DNA from: Halomonas sp. A40-4
Lineage (GTDB): Bacteria > Pseudomonadota > Gammaproteobacteria > Pseudomonadales > Halomonadaceae
Length of the DNA stretch: 64,000 bases
Reading direction: 5' to 3'
Assembly: GCF_015767635.1 (NCBI RefSeq)
Contig: NZ_CP065230.1
Coordinates: 2,976,001-3,040,000 of the forward strand
Shown here: piece after piece, positions 45,265-52,786 of the stretch
How the letters are laid out: every line of letters starts with the position of its first letter
Position numbering within the stretch: the stretch's first letter is position 1
Program-made: the position numbers and the translations under genes
Notes under the pieces: model-generated
What the model was told of the DNA's origin: nothing
Seen by the model: only the letters and a program-made list of their open reading frames with translations
Databases searched by the model: none

Positions 45265-46065
45265 TCAAGCCAACTGCTTATAACCTTCTGAAACAAGATA
45301 ACCTAAACACAAAAAAACAATCACATACACATAAACAAGAACGCCTCGCTTTCTCATCACTACACGCTTACTTCTTTCAACTCTTAAGTCAATCAAACTT
45401 TTTCTAAGTCCTTTCTTACCGCTCTCAATATTATCTAATACGCCATCTTCCATGTCTAAAAGATCTTGCTTAGCATACAAGTCATTCATTTTTCCATACA
45501 CATGCAAAGAATTATTTATAAACGCTGCATAGGACTTAATTAAGCTTAAACAAGAAAGATCATTATTGTCACAAACAACTTTACACATATCGACCAAATC
45601 CATTACTTCCATGCCTTTTGAAAGGCAAGAAACGTGGTTATGCACATATAGCTCTTTGCTTTCAAAATGTTTTTTTGTGTACAACTCCCACTCTTTTAGG
45701 TTATCATTAAACTCTTCTTTATCTCGTTCTTCTGCTTCATCATTTTTTATTAAATCAGCCATATCATCAAGCTCAAATTTCTTTAATCTCACATCCTCCA
45801 GCTCCATCAACTTTAAAGCCAGGCTCAAAGAATATTTATCTACACTTTCTAAGTAAAGCCACGCAGTTCGCTTTAACTCCTCTATAATATTTTCGTTATT
45901 ATTATTTTCTTCCGTAACAAAAATAGACATGTAACTTAAAAGCCCTGCAATTGCCGCAACTGATAATAATGTAATATTTTCAGCATCAACATTAAATATA
46001 AATGCTAACAACGCACCAAAACCAAAGCCCAAAAAACCAATAAGTACAAAACCTTTATTTTCCAT
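45265..46065 (-). CDS. Hypothetical membrane protein, AT-rich
   Basis: This 266-residue protein is not recognised. Two N-terminal membrane helices (about residues 4-22 and 30-48) are followed by a charged, mostly helical middle with several coiled-coil-like stretches. A C-terminal helix (about 242-260) ends in SEGYKQLA. Two cysteine pairs lie near residues 148 and 175. Codon use is very AT-rich against the surrounding GC-rich genes, which suggests recent transfer. ATG 46065 is used; a GTG at 46074 is the other option, and the ribosome site is weak. It lies just outside the tRNA-bounded island. Function is unknown. Confidence 0.6.
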   Translation of the reverse strand: MENKGFVLIGFLGFGFGALLAFIFNVDAENITLLSVAAIAGLLSYMSIFVTEENNNNENIIEELKRTAWLYLESVDKYSLSLALKLMELEDVRLKKFELDDMADLIKNDEAEERDKEEFNDNLKEWELYTKKHFESKELYVHNHVSCLSKGMEVMDLVDMCKVVCDNNDLSCLSLIKSYAAFINNSLHVYGKMNDLYAKQDLLDMEDGVLDNIESGKKGLRKSLIDLRVERSKRVVMRKRGVLVYVYVIVFLCLGYLVSEGYKQLA

Positions 46066-46091
46066 CAGCAACACCTAATTTTTTACTTTAA

Positions 46092-46634
46092 TTATATAAG
46101 CATACTTTTCAAATTAAGAGCAACATCTTCACAAAAATCATTCAAAATGCTCCTTGTATGACTATGATAGTCGACCTCTATCGCACAGTGGATGCGAAAA
46201 TCTTTCTTGTGAAACAGAAGGTAATCAAAGTGCCATTGTGATATCTGCCTAAACAATGCTGGATATTTTCTTATTTTCAAAAAAAATCGTTTCACATTTT
46301 GCTTAATAACACCTGCCACTCGCACTTGAGCAAAAACATAGTATTCAGCTCCATATATCTTCTCAAGTATTTTATAAAACTACCTTTCAGTTCGTGTCAT
46401 CAAAAAAAATATTGCTCCATATGCGTTATTTTTTTCAAGCAGTGCAGAAGACAGCGACTCTTTATCACCTTTTAATCTCGTCTTCCTATCATTCTTATTA
46501 TTTAAAATAAACTTTAATCCACACACCACAATCAAGTCTAATAAAAAAGGCCATGATTCCTTTAACAAAAACCCCATTATTCCCAACACTTCAAGCCCCC
46601 CCTTTACCCATAGCGCTCTCTTCCCTGGAACCAT
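46092..46634 (-). pseudogene. DUF2726 family gene interrupted by an in-frame amber codon
   Basis: Two reading frames in the same phase are separated only by a TAG at 46382-46380. Upstream is a membrane-helix N-terminus (MGFLLKESWPFLLDLIV) ending in FLMTRTER. Downstream, without a shift, the protein goes on as FYKILEKIYGAEYYVFAQVRV, then WHFDYLLFHKKDF and CAIEVDYHSHTR, which are the family's nuclease-like core. A CAG to TAG change (Gln) explains this simply. DUF2726 proteins often have an N-terminal helix and such a domain. The C-terminal end stops early at MLI. The gene is AT-rich like its neighbour. Confidence 0.75.
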
Positions 46635-47309
46635 TTATCAAAAACTCTTTTTGCTAGTTGGTATCCGTTCCCATTTCCAAATGAATTGATTATATAAGGA
46701 AATTTCACCATCAGCCTGATTTTCGATTATTATTTTAACTTTACTTCATGCTTGTAGCTAAAAACAACCTCTCGCGCTGGGAATTGACAGTGACCACCTA
46801 TTCAGAGCAGACGAGTCGCATCGGGTAAATGACAGACATGCCAAAGAGATCGACAGGTGACCTAGCCTGCGATTTTGGTGAGCGCAATGATGGGATAGAA
46901 AGAAATGGTGGGCCCAGTAGGACTTGAACCTACGACCAAGGGATTATGAGTCCCTTACTAAAATCAAAAGATTAATCAAATCAAGAGTAAACGAGCGAAA
47001 AATGCGGAAGGTAAAAGTATTTCTGTGACAGTAGGTTAGCGCAATTTTGCGAAGCTGGCCGGAACGGGTGAGTGTACTGCTACTGTACCGATGACGAGTA
47101 ATCTCACCCAAACTCAAGCGCCATGTGGACCTCAACGTCTGTTGAATCTGGGTGGCCTGAATATCTAGAGCCGATTGTATGATTCCCAAGAAATCCTGAT
47201 TTTTCCTCTCCATTCGAGCTTGATAGTCTCCTCAATGTTGCGGCAGCTATTGGAGAGAGCAACAGGGCGAAGCCATAGCAAAACTCGGAGATCAGCGGGT
47301 GCGCATTGG
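46635..47309. other. Non-coding stretch with island left end
   Basis: This 675-base stretch holds no convincing gene. From 46904 it contains the first tRNA-derived repeat. Up to 47100 it shows short TGTACC-type repeats that recur near the second copy and may be recombinase arm sites. The AT-rich part before 46750 resembles the previous two genes. Confidence 0.6.
46904..46951 (-). repeat. Left att-like repeat: 3' part of a CAU-anticodon tRNA
   Basis: On the minus strand this reads as the anticodon loop (CTCATAA), variable loop, T arm (GTAGG-TTCAAGT-CCTAC) and acceptor end GGGCCCACCA of a tRNA. The 5' half is absent, so it is a remnant and not a gene. The CAU anticodon fits Met or Ile2. It is repeated at 51210-51257 with 46 of 48 positions the same. 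Confidence 0.85.
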
Positions 47310-49688
47310 CTAACGTTGGTCAACGAACATCGCGGCGGCGGCCTCGACGTTCTTACGAACTGCCTCAGAACCCGCTGTTGCCTTAAAATCGTCCGGCAAC
47401 AAAGCGAGAGACTTCGCCACCTTTAGAAGCCAGAACTGCAAGGCGGTCCGTTCGCCAGCTGCCAAATCACCGAGCCGCGCCGCTACAAACGGCTGGACGT
47501 TATCGAGTACCTTCACGGCGAAGGACCGGTGGCTCCCGTCATCGAGCATGGCGTCGATCCTCTCAATCCCACGAAGAACAGCATCGATGTTGAACACCGC
47601 CTGGCCCGTGCTCTGTTTAGTCGCGCGCAACAATGCGATGCGAAAAGCCTGAGTATCGATCTGGTAGGTATGGAAGCCTTGAAGGTGTTCGGCCTTCCGG
47701 TACGCATTGGCTATAAATTCATCGGCCGTATCGAGCCGAGGCTTTTCGGCCATCGCGATCGCGTACTGAAGCCAGAAGAGCGGCTCACCGTTCACCCGCT
47801 CGTCGTAACGAAGACGTTCATAGATGCTGGCGATGACCGTATCCGGGTCTCCCTTGCCGCGCAGAGTTCTCCGCAAGCTCGAATAAGCAATCATGTTCGA
47901 CATAAGAATCCGATAAGGTCGCTCCCTTCGTCGCTGAGATGCGGCCAGCGTCACCTCAACGACCGCGTCGGCGATCTCCTCTGCCGCAATGAACTCTGCA
48001 ATCACGAACGAGGAAAAGACAGATGAACGGGCCCTAAAGCCGTCAGCTGACGTCTCGAAAATTTCATGTGAAAGATCCTCCAGCGGCTTGAGCGCCATAA
48101 ATGGATCCTCGCCGACTACGGTTCTCACGAAGGAGGCGCCGACAGAGACCTGATGAGTAGCGATCAACATAGTCATGGTCAAAATTCGCCTGGTAGCTCT
48201 CTTTTCGAAGAGAGGTGCCAAGGCTTCCTTAACACGTTCACGGACTGCGGCATTTTTAAAAACGTTAAGCAAAAGGTCACGAAGGTCGCCCCGGTGATCT
48301 TCAGCAGGTGCATCGAGCCCCGCACTCTCGCACAATTGGCTAAAAGCAGTCATTTCGGGGCGTGTAAGCCTGTTAAGACTCACTCTGTCAAATGGCTTAG
48401 GCAGCAGTTGGACGAACTCGTGAAAACGAACCTCGAATGTCCCCGTCCGAACCTCCACCACTAGTTTAGCTTTTGGAAGCGCCTCGCGAAGGCCGCGCAA
48501 ACTATCTTGCGCGGCCGAATATTGGTCTACGAACACGACCACACGATCTTCCTCGGCCAGCGCCGTGACCTCGCGCGGCAGGTCCGGATGGCCGAGTTGG
48601 AGCTGTAGACAGGTCCAACCTCTCGATGAAAGCTCGAACGCAAGCAGATGAAGAAAGATCGTCTTGCCGTTACCTAGGCGACCATCAACAACGAGCGATG
48701 CCTTGCTCTCAATGGCCTCTGCCGCTGCGCGTACCGAATCCGCTCTCGCAATCGCGTACTCCTGACCAGGTTGCGAACGGGCAAGGCGACCAGGGTCAAA
48801 ATCTCCGTAAACTAGAAGATCGAAAACCTCTGTAGCAGTCGGGCGAGCGACTGCCTTCTTGTCACGCAAAGGTGACATCGAGCGGAAGGACCGCAGATTA
48901 TCGAGTGAGGGAGCGGCTGAGCGTGGGACGCGTGTGAGCATCTCGGCGAAGCCGTCGGTTCCTATGAACATAGTACGCCCGAACTGCTTAGTACGACGCA
49001 GGAACGTATCGTCGACGGTTGGCCCTTGAATGAAGACGGTTCGCTCGGCAAGCTTAGGGTTGGCCAACAGCAGGCCGGCGATATGATAATCCGCGAGACT
49101 GTAGCCAACGATATACAGGGTACTTGCGAAAGCCACATCGCGCTGAAACTGGTCGTACCAGAGCGAGCGCACGACATACTGGTTCACGTAAGATCCTTCA
49201 CCGAGAACGATGCTCTTCATCACATTATCAGGTGTTATCAGTCGGATACTTCCATGGAGGTGCACTACTGCTCCGTGAGGCAACTTGTTCGGAACCGGCT
49301 CCGAGATATCGTAGGCATTCGGCGGCACTTTCTTTTTTAACCGATGCAACTCAACCGCGTCGTCGTAGTTAGTCGAGTAGATGCGTCGCCACGGCTCGTT
49401 GAGCACAGCCGTCTGCCCAGAGGTTAGCTCGGTCAGCCGAAAAATCCTGTAGAGTTCATCTCGAAGCTTCTCGGGGTCATTCTCGGCGAATTCCTCGCTA
49501 AGGACTTGCAGATCGTAGTCCGTATCCGCTGGGAGTTTGAGTTGCTCGATAAAGTGACGTCGCAGCCCCTTGCCGTTTGGCGGGGTACCGTTCCCGATAT
49601 TGGTCGCGCCAAGACTAAACCCAGATCCTAGGAGGAGAACCGAGGACTCGGGATCGAACTCTCCAATTTCATCAATAACATGCGCCAT
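47310..49688 (-). CDS. SIR2-like domain fused to P-loop (STAND-like) NTPase, probable antiphage protein
   Basis: This 792-residue protein has an N-terminal SIR2-like NADase domain with GSGFS (21-25), STNYD (105-109), HLHG (143-146) and GYSLAD (195-200). A P-loop follows with Walker A GRLGNGKT (336-343) and Walker B VVVFVDQ (383-389). The remaining 400 residues look helical. SIR2-plus-NTPase proteins (Avs5-like and relatives) are antiphage effectors that deplete NAD+ on sensing infection; this assignment is by architecture. ATG 49688 follows TGGAG. A CoiA-like nuclease gene lies 255 nt upstream on the same strand. The two may form one system, or the protein may act alone. Confidence 0.85.
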   Translation of the reverse strand: MAHVIDEIGEFDPESSVLLLGSGFSLGATNIGNGTPPNGKGLRRHFIEQLKLPADTDYDLQVLSEEFAENDPEKLRDELYRIFRLTELTSGQTAVLNEPWRRIYSTNYDDAVELHRLKKKVPPNAYDISEPVPNKLPHGAVVHLHGSIRLITPDNVMKSIVLGEGSYVNQYVVRSLWYDQFQRDVAFASTLYIVGYSLADYHIAGLLLANPKLAERTVFIQGPTVDDTFLRRTKQFGRTMFIGTDGFAEMLTRVPRSAAPSLDNLRSFRSMSPLRDKKAVARPTATEVFDLLVYGDFDPGRLARSQPGQEYAIARADSVRAAAEAIESKASLVVDGRLGNGKTIFLHLLAFELSSRGWTCLQLQLGHPDLPREVTALAEEDRVVVFVDQYSAAQDSLRGLREALPKAKLVVEVRTGTFEVRFHEFVQLLPKPFDRVSLNRLTRPEMTAFSQLCESAGLDAPAEDHRGDLRDLLLNVFKNAAVRERVKEALAPLFEKRATRRILTMTMLIATHQVSVGASFVRTVVGEDPFMALKPLEDLSHEIFETSADGFRARSSVFSSFVIAEFIAAEEIADAVVEVTLAASQRRRERPYRILMSNMIAYSSLRRTLRGKGDPDTVIASIYERLRYDERVNGEPLFWLQYAIAMAEKPRLDTADEFIANAYRKAEHLQGFHTYQIDTQAFRIALLRATKQSTGQAVFNIDAVLRGIERIDAMLDDGSHRSFAVKVLDNVQPFVAARLGDLAAGERTALQFWLLKVAKSLALLPDDFKATAGSEAVRKNVEAAAAMFVDQR

Positions 49689-49943
49689 TCTTACTCCATT
49701 GTACGAGACGGTGTGGCAAGTGGTGGACAACTGAAAGCTTCTAGGGCGCCCTGAGTTCTTAGGCTGCCAGTCGGTAACAACCAACCTCGCTCCTTTCTGA
49801 TCCGATTAGCTTATTTAGGTGAACGCCTGGATTATCCGTAACCAGCCGTTCACAACAACACTTTCGGAATGGGAATAGAGTTCTATAAGCTGCTAACCCA
49901 ACTCTATAATGGTCCTTTATCGCGCCCTACAGTCGCTGTTCGA

Positions 49944-50642
49944 TCACTCTAGGTTCCAAGACCCGTCGCGATATTGGTAAGAGCCGTCGAGAATTCCCGC
50001 TAGCCATACCGGTACTGGCGCCGTCTTGAACCCGCCGAACCGAACCAATTGTTCGCCCTCAGTATCTAGCATCGCCACAGGCAATTCGGGCAACATCCCA
50101 GTCCCTATACCACTAGGCGGGAACAAGTTGTCAAATTCGCGCTTCAATAGTAGACGTGAAGTGGCTTTACCCAAAGTCATAAAAGTCTTCTTACGGACTA
50201 GCCAATAGCACTCAACGCCCGAGGCGATATACCGCTCCTGTCGTCGCTTGAAGTCGCGTAAGTGCTGATATGAGCGTTGCAGCTCGATCACGATGGTGCG
50301 GTCAAGGACTGAAAAGATTACATCGGCCACCCATTTGTCACCATCAGGAGAGCAGCCTTGCACCTCTTCACGACCAGAAATACCCATGCTGTTTAAAGAG
50401 GCTAGCACTGCCGCCTTGCCGTCCTTATGCCATATTGTCTCGGGCGCTGTATCGCACTCGTTTGCATGATGAGCAAAAAACGGTATGTTGTTAATGCTAT
50501 TCTTTAGCACCGCCGGTGCCTTGCAGCAAGGCATAATGAAGTCACCGAGCTGCGCGTTCTGTTTCAACTCCTCCCATTCTTCGCTGGAGATGGCAGCTGC
50601 ATCCACCGGCTGGCTATCACGGGTCCATGCTGATTGCGTCAT
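49944..50642 (-). CDS. CoiA-like nuclease domain protein
   Basis: This 232-residue protein resembles the CoiA competence nuclease family. An N-terminal treble-clef-like part has MPCC (37-40), FFAHH (55-59) and C63. The nuclease-like core shows ADVIF with D107 and VIELQRS with E120 and Q122, the D...E-x-Q arrangement of that PD-(D/E)XK branch. CoiA proteins act in DNA uptake, but stand-alone relatives occur in mobile and defence regions, as here. The start at 50642 is set by a strong GGGAGG; the open frame goes on to 50702. Its link to the SIR2/P-loop protein is a proposal from adjacency. Confidence 0.75.
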   Translation of the reverse strand: MTQSAWTRDSQPVDAAAISSEEWEELKQNAQLGDFIMPCCKAPAVLKNSINNIPFFAHHANECDTAPETIWHKDGKAAVLASLNSMGISGREEVQGCSPDGDKWVADVIFSVLDRTIVIELQRSYQHLRDFKRRQERYIASGVECYWLVRKKTFMTLGKATSRLLLKREFDNLFPPSGIGTGMLPELPVAMLDTEGEQLVRFGGFKTAPVPVWLAGILDGSYQYRDGSWNLE

Positions 50643-50730
50643 TTTCGCCTCCCAAAAAACTTGACTGCTGAAAGCCCTGAGTTGATCAAGCTCCATATGC
50701 ATCGGATCGGACTCTACAGCGTAGCGCTAC

Positions 50731-51114
50731 TCAGGCAAGGGGTGACGCCGGGCGTCCCAAGCTGTTTAAACGCTTGTCACGGTAGTTGGCGACCAGTTCT
50801 GGCGTAAGAGCTGCTAAAGAGTATTTACCCAAATGCTTGATAAGCGTATTGGCCTTGAGGCGTTCGCTTTTCTGGCTGCTAGATTTCTTGGTAGGGGTGA
50901 TATCGGTCAGGTAACGCTTTAGCGCCGATTCAAGCGTCATTCGTTCTGAGGCACTACGCTGGATATAAACGCCGCGCACCATTTCATCTTCAGTGCGGCG
51001 TGCCCAATCTTGGGCGTCACGTTTGGTACGGAAGGTCTTGGCGGTGGTTGGCCAACCCGACTTGCGGATGACGGCTTTCCAGGTTGCAGAAGGGGTCTTG
51101 ACGATAGTGGCCAC
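50731..51114 (-). pseudogene. Truncated tyrosine-recombinase integrase (N-terminal part)
   Basis: This 127-residue frame matches the N-terminal arm-binding and core-binding domains of tRNA-site phage/island integrases (WKAVIRKSGWPTTAKTFRTKRDA, WARRTEDEMVRGVY, LKRYLTDITPTKKSS). It ends at a stop after LGRPASPLA, just where the catalytic domain would begin. The R...H-x-x-R...Y residues are therefore missing and the enzyme cannot be active. Full members have about 330-400 residues. It starts 96 nt from the right att copy and reads away from it, the normal geometry. The loss suggests that the element is now fixed. Confidence 0.85.
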
Positions 51115-51209
51115 AATAAATCTCCAGGGTCTGAAAGATCGGCACTGTACCGAAACTGTACCCTTGGAGTAGGGGACTCATCAGAAAAAACTTATAAGCT
51201 ACTGATTTT

Positions 51210-51257
51210 AATGGTGGGCCCAGTAGGACTTAAACCTACGACTAAGGGATTATGAGT
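51210..51257 (-). repeat. Right att-like repeat: second copy of the tRNA 3' part
   Basis: This is the second copy of the 48-bp tRNA-derived repeat. It differs at two positions; one falls in the T loop (TTTAAGT in place of TTCAAGT), a decay sign. No 5' tRNA half follows at higher coordinates, so it is again a remnant. Confidence 0.85.
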
Positions 51258-51437
51258 TCGCTTTTAAAACAATAAGTTACTGACACACAAGGAAAAGCAA
51301 CCGTAATTGAGCGAAAGGTACAGTTCTTTTGAATCAGTAGCTTAGCGAAGGTTGAGGATAGCACACGAAGCTGGTGGGTGTACCTCTGCTGTACCTTCCT
51401 TGTTACTTAAAGTAGCCCTGGGGGTCAACCGGAACAT

Positions 51438-51632
51438 TCAAATCAGCTTGATCAACCTGTTTCGCGCTTCCCTCCCAGCCACACGGAAAGCCTTGATGAG
51501 GCCTTGCTGGGCAATCGTATCCGTGATCTGGCGATGCGGCTTCGTTGTTTCGGCTACAGCCACCTGCACGTGCTGTTTCCTCGAAAAAGGGTTTCCTGAG
51601 CGGCGGGGCATCTGATTTGTTACCCTATTCAT
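51438..51632 (-). CDS. Small hypothetical protein
   Basis: This 64-residue open frame begins with ATG at 51632 after a good GAGGAG box and ends before the exonuclease gene region. It is rich in Arg, Gln and Ala, and I do not recognise it. It sits in the 465-nt space between the right att copy and the exonuclease gene. It may be a real small gene or a chance frame; there is no other support. Confidence 0.25.
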   Translation of the reverse strand: MNRVTNQMPRRSGNPFSRKQHVQVAVAETTKPHRQITDTIAQQGLIKAFRVAGREARNRLIKLI

Positions 51633-51722
51633 GAAAGGGTCTCCTCGGGCTCAGGAATCAGATTAGCCCAAGGCTGAGAGCCAGTTCCATGCCCCAGCGG
51701 GCTTTAACGATAAGGATATGGC

Positions 51723-52271
51723 ATGACTAATGACGAGCTGTATGTTTCTGTCGACGTCGAAACTTCTGGGCCGATACCTGGCGAATATAGCCTGCTTTCC
51801 ATCGGGGCCTGCCTTGTAGCCGAACCAAAAACGTCCATCTATCTTGAACTACAGCCGGACAGCACGATACACGATCCGGAGGCAGTGGCCGTATCCGGAC
51901 TTGATCTGGAGAAATTGAAGCGGGAGGGGCTCGCCCCACAAGAGGCAATGCGTACACTTGAACAATGGCTAGAATCCTCCTGCCCACGGGGGCAGAAAGC
52001 TGTTTTCGTGGGTCTTAACGCACCGTTCGACTGGTCATTTGTTAACTACTACTTCCATAAGTACTTGGGAAGCAACCCATTTGGGTACACCGCAATCGAC
52101 ATGAAGGCCTACTTCATGGGTGCTAGCGGTTGTAGCTGGAGGGAAACAAAGTCCTCCCACATAAGCGCCAAGCTCAAACCACGCAGCGCGCCAAACCACA
52201 ACGCACTGGATGATGCCAGCTTTCAGGCTGAACTCTTCACTCTAATGCTCGCGAACAGAGATGAACGCTGA
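51723..52271 (+). CDS. DEDDh 3'-5' exonuclease (DnaQ-like)
   Basis: This 182-residue protein has the exonuclease superfamily core: DVET (D11, E13), NAPFDW (D103) and HNALDD (H159, D163), that is the DEDDh set. It should digest DNA or RNA from the 3' end. It lies on the plus strand, converging with the CBASS operon (33 nt between the stops), so it is not part of that transcript. A role in defence is possible from location but not shown. The family also includes house-keeping exonucleases such as DnaQ epsilon and oligoribonuclease; this sequence looks like neither. Confidence 0.85.
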   Translation: MTNDELYVSVDVETSGPIPGEYSLLSIGACLVAEPKTSIYLELQPDSTIHDPEAVAVSGLDLEKLKREGLAPQEAMRTLEQWLESSCPRGQKAVFVGLNAPFDWSFVNYYFHKYLGSNPFGYTAIDMKAYFMGASGCSWRETKSSHISAKLKPRSAPNHNALDDASFQAELFTLMLANRDER

Positions 52272-52303
52272 CCGGCTTCCCACAGTCACTGCTAGGCTAT
52301 CAT

Positions 52304-52786
52304 TCACCTAACCCTAACCGCCTCGATATACCTGCCCCCTCTAAATGACCACGCCTTGATGCCTTCTGACTTATCAGACATACCAACGATGATGGCAATC
52401 GGGTGTGGCAAATCCTGCATATAGCGTGCCGAAAACTTGGAGAAACTCCTTACATCCGCGGGCGAAATTACTGGGACAGTCTGGGGATGGGTATGCCAAT
52501 ACCCCACCAATCGCAGACCTTGCGCGTTGGCGCCTTCTATCTCCTGACGGCAACGTCTCGCATCCAGCTCCAACCACGATCTGCCCCCACGGTCGGCCTG
52601 GTGGGGCGGCGTAGCTCGTGCAAGCAGCAACCCGGTGCAGTTGACCGGATTAACAAACAATTGCCCCCCTCGCTCCACGTCCGATCCTCGCTGCCGGTGG
52701 CTGTCCAGAACGTCCACGACCTCCTGAGACACCAGGAGCTCGGAACCTACCTCCGGCCATGTCCAGCGCCAGGCGATATCCGTCAT
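52304..52786 (-). CDS. cap3: CBASS JAB/MPN deconjugase
   Basis: This 160-residue protein belongs to the JAMM metalloprotease family. The motif is complete: E39 in VERGG, H98-T-H100 in GYWHTHP, S108 and D111. In type II CBASS, Cap3 removes the CD-NTase from conjugates made by Cap2, limiting activity. It is the last gene of the operon; its ATG overlaps the Cap2 stop in ATGA. This agrees with the order CD-NTase, cap2, cap3 common in this system. It converges with the exonuclease gene. Confidence 0.92.
   Translation of the reverse strand: MTDIAWRWTWPEVGSELLVSQEVVDVLDSHRQRGSDVERGGQLFVNPVNCTGLLLARATPPHQADRGGRSWLELDARRCRQEIEGANAQGLRLVGYWHTHPQTVPVISPADVRSFSKFSARYMQDLPHPIAIIVGMSDKSEGIKAWSFRGGRYIEAVRVR

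Larger units (their letters stand above)
46904..51257. mobile_element. Integrated element bounded by tRNA-derived repeats
   Basis: A 4.35-kb segment between two direct 48-bp tRNA 3'-end copies carries a SIR2/P-loop NTPase, a CoiA-like nuclease and a truncated integrase next to the right copy. Elements that use tRNA 3' ends as attachment sites leave such partial copies at their left edge. The intact tRNA would be expected to the right, beyond the window, with further elements in between. Confidence 0.75.

Noticed and set aside
46904..46951. A complete tRNA gene
   Set aside because: Only the 3' part from the anticodon loop onward exists; the D arm and 5' acceptor strand are missing in both copies.
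46944..47213. An 89-codon frame across the att copy and the flank
   Set aside because: It begins beyond the att copy and runs through tRNA-derived sequence with no family features; base composition does not suggest coding.
51352..51615. An 87-codon plus-strand frame after the right att copy
   Set aside because: It lacks a ribosome site and overlaps a better-supported small frame on the other strand.
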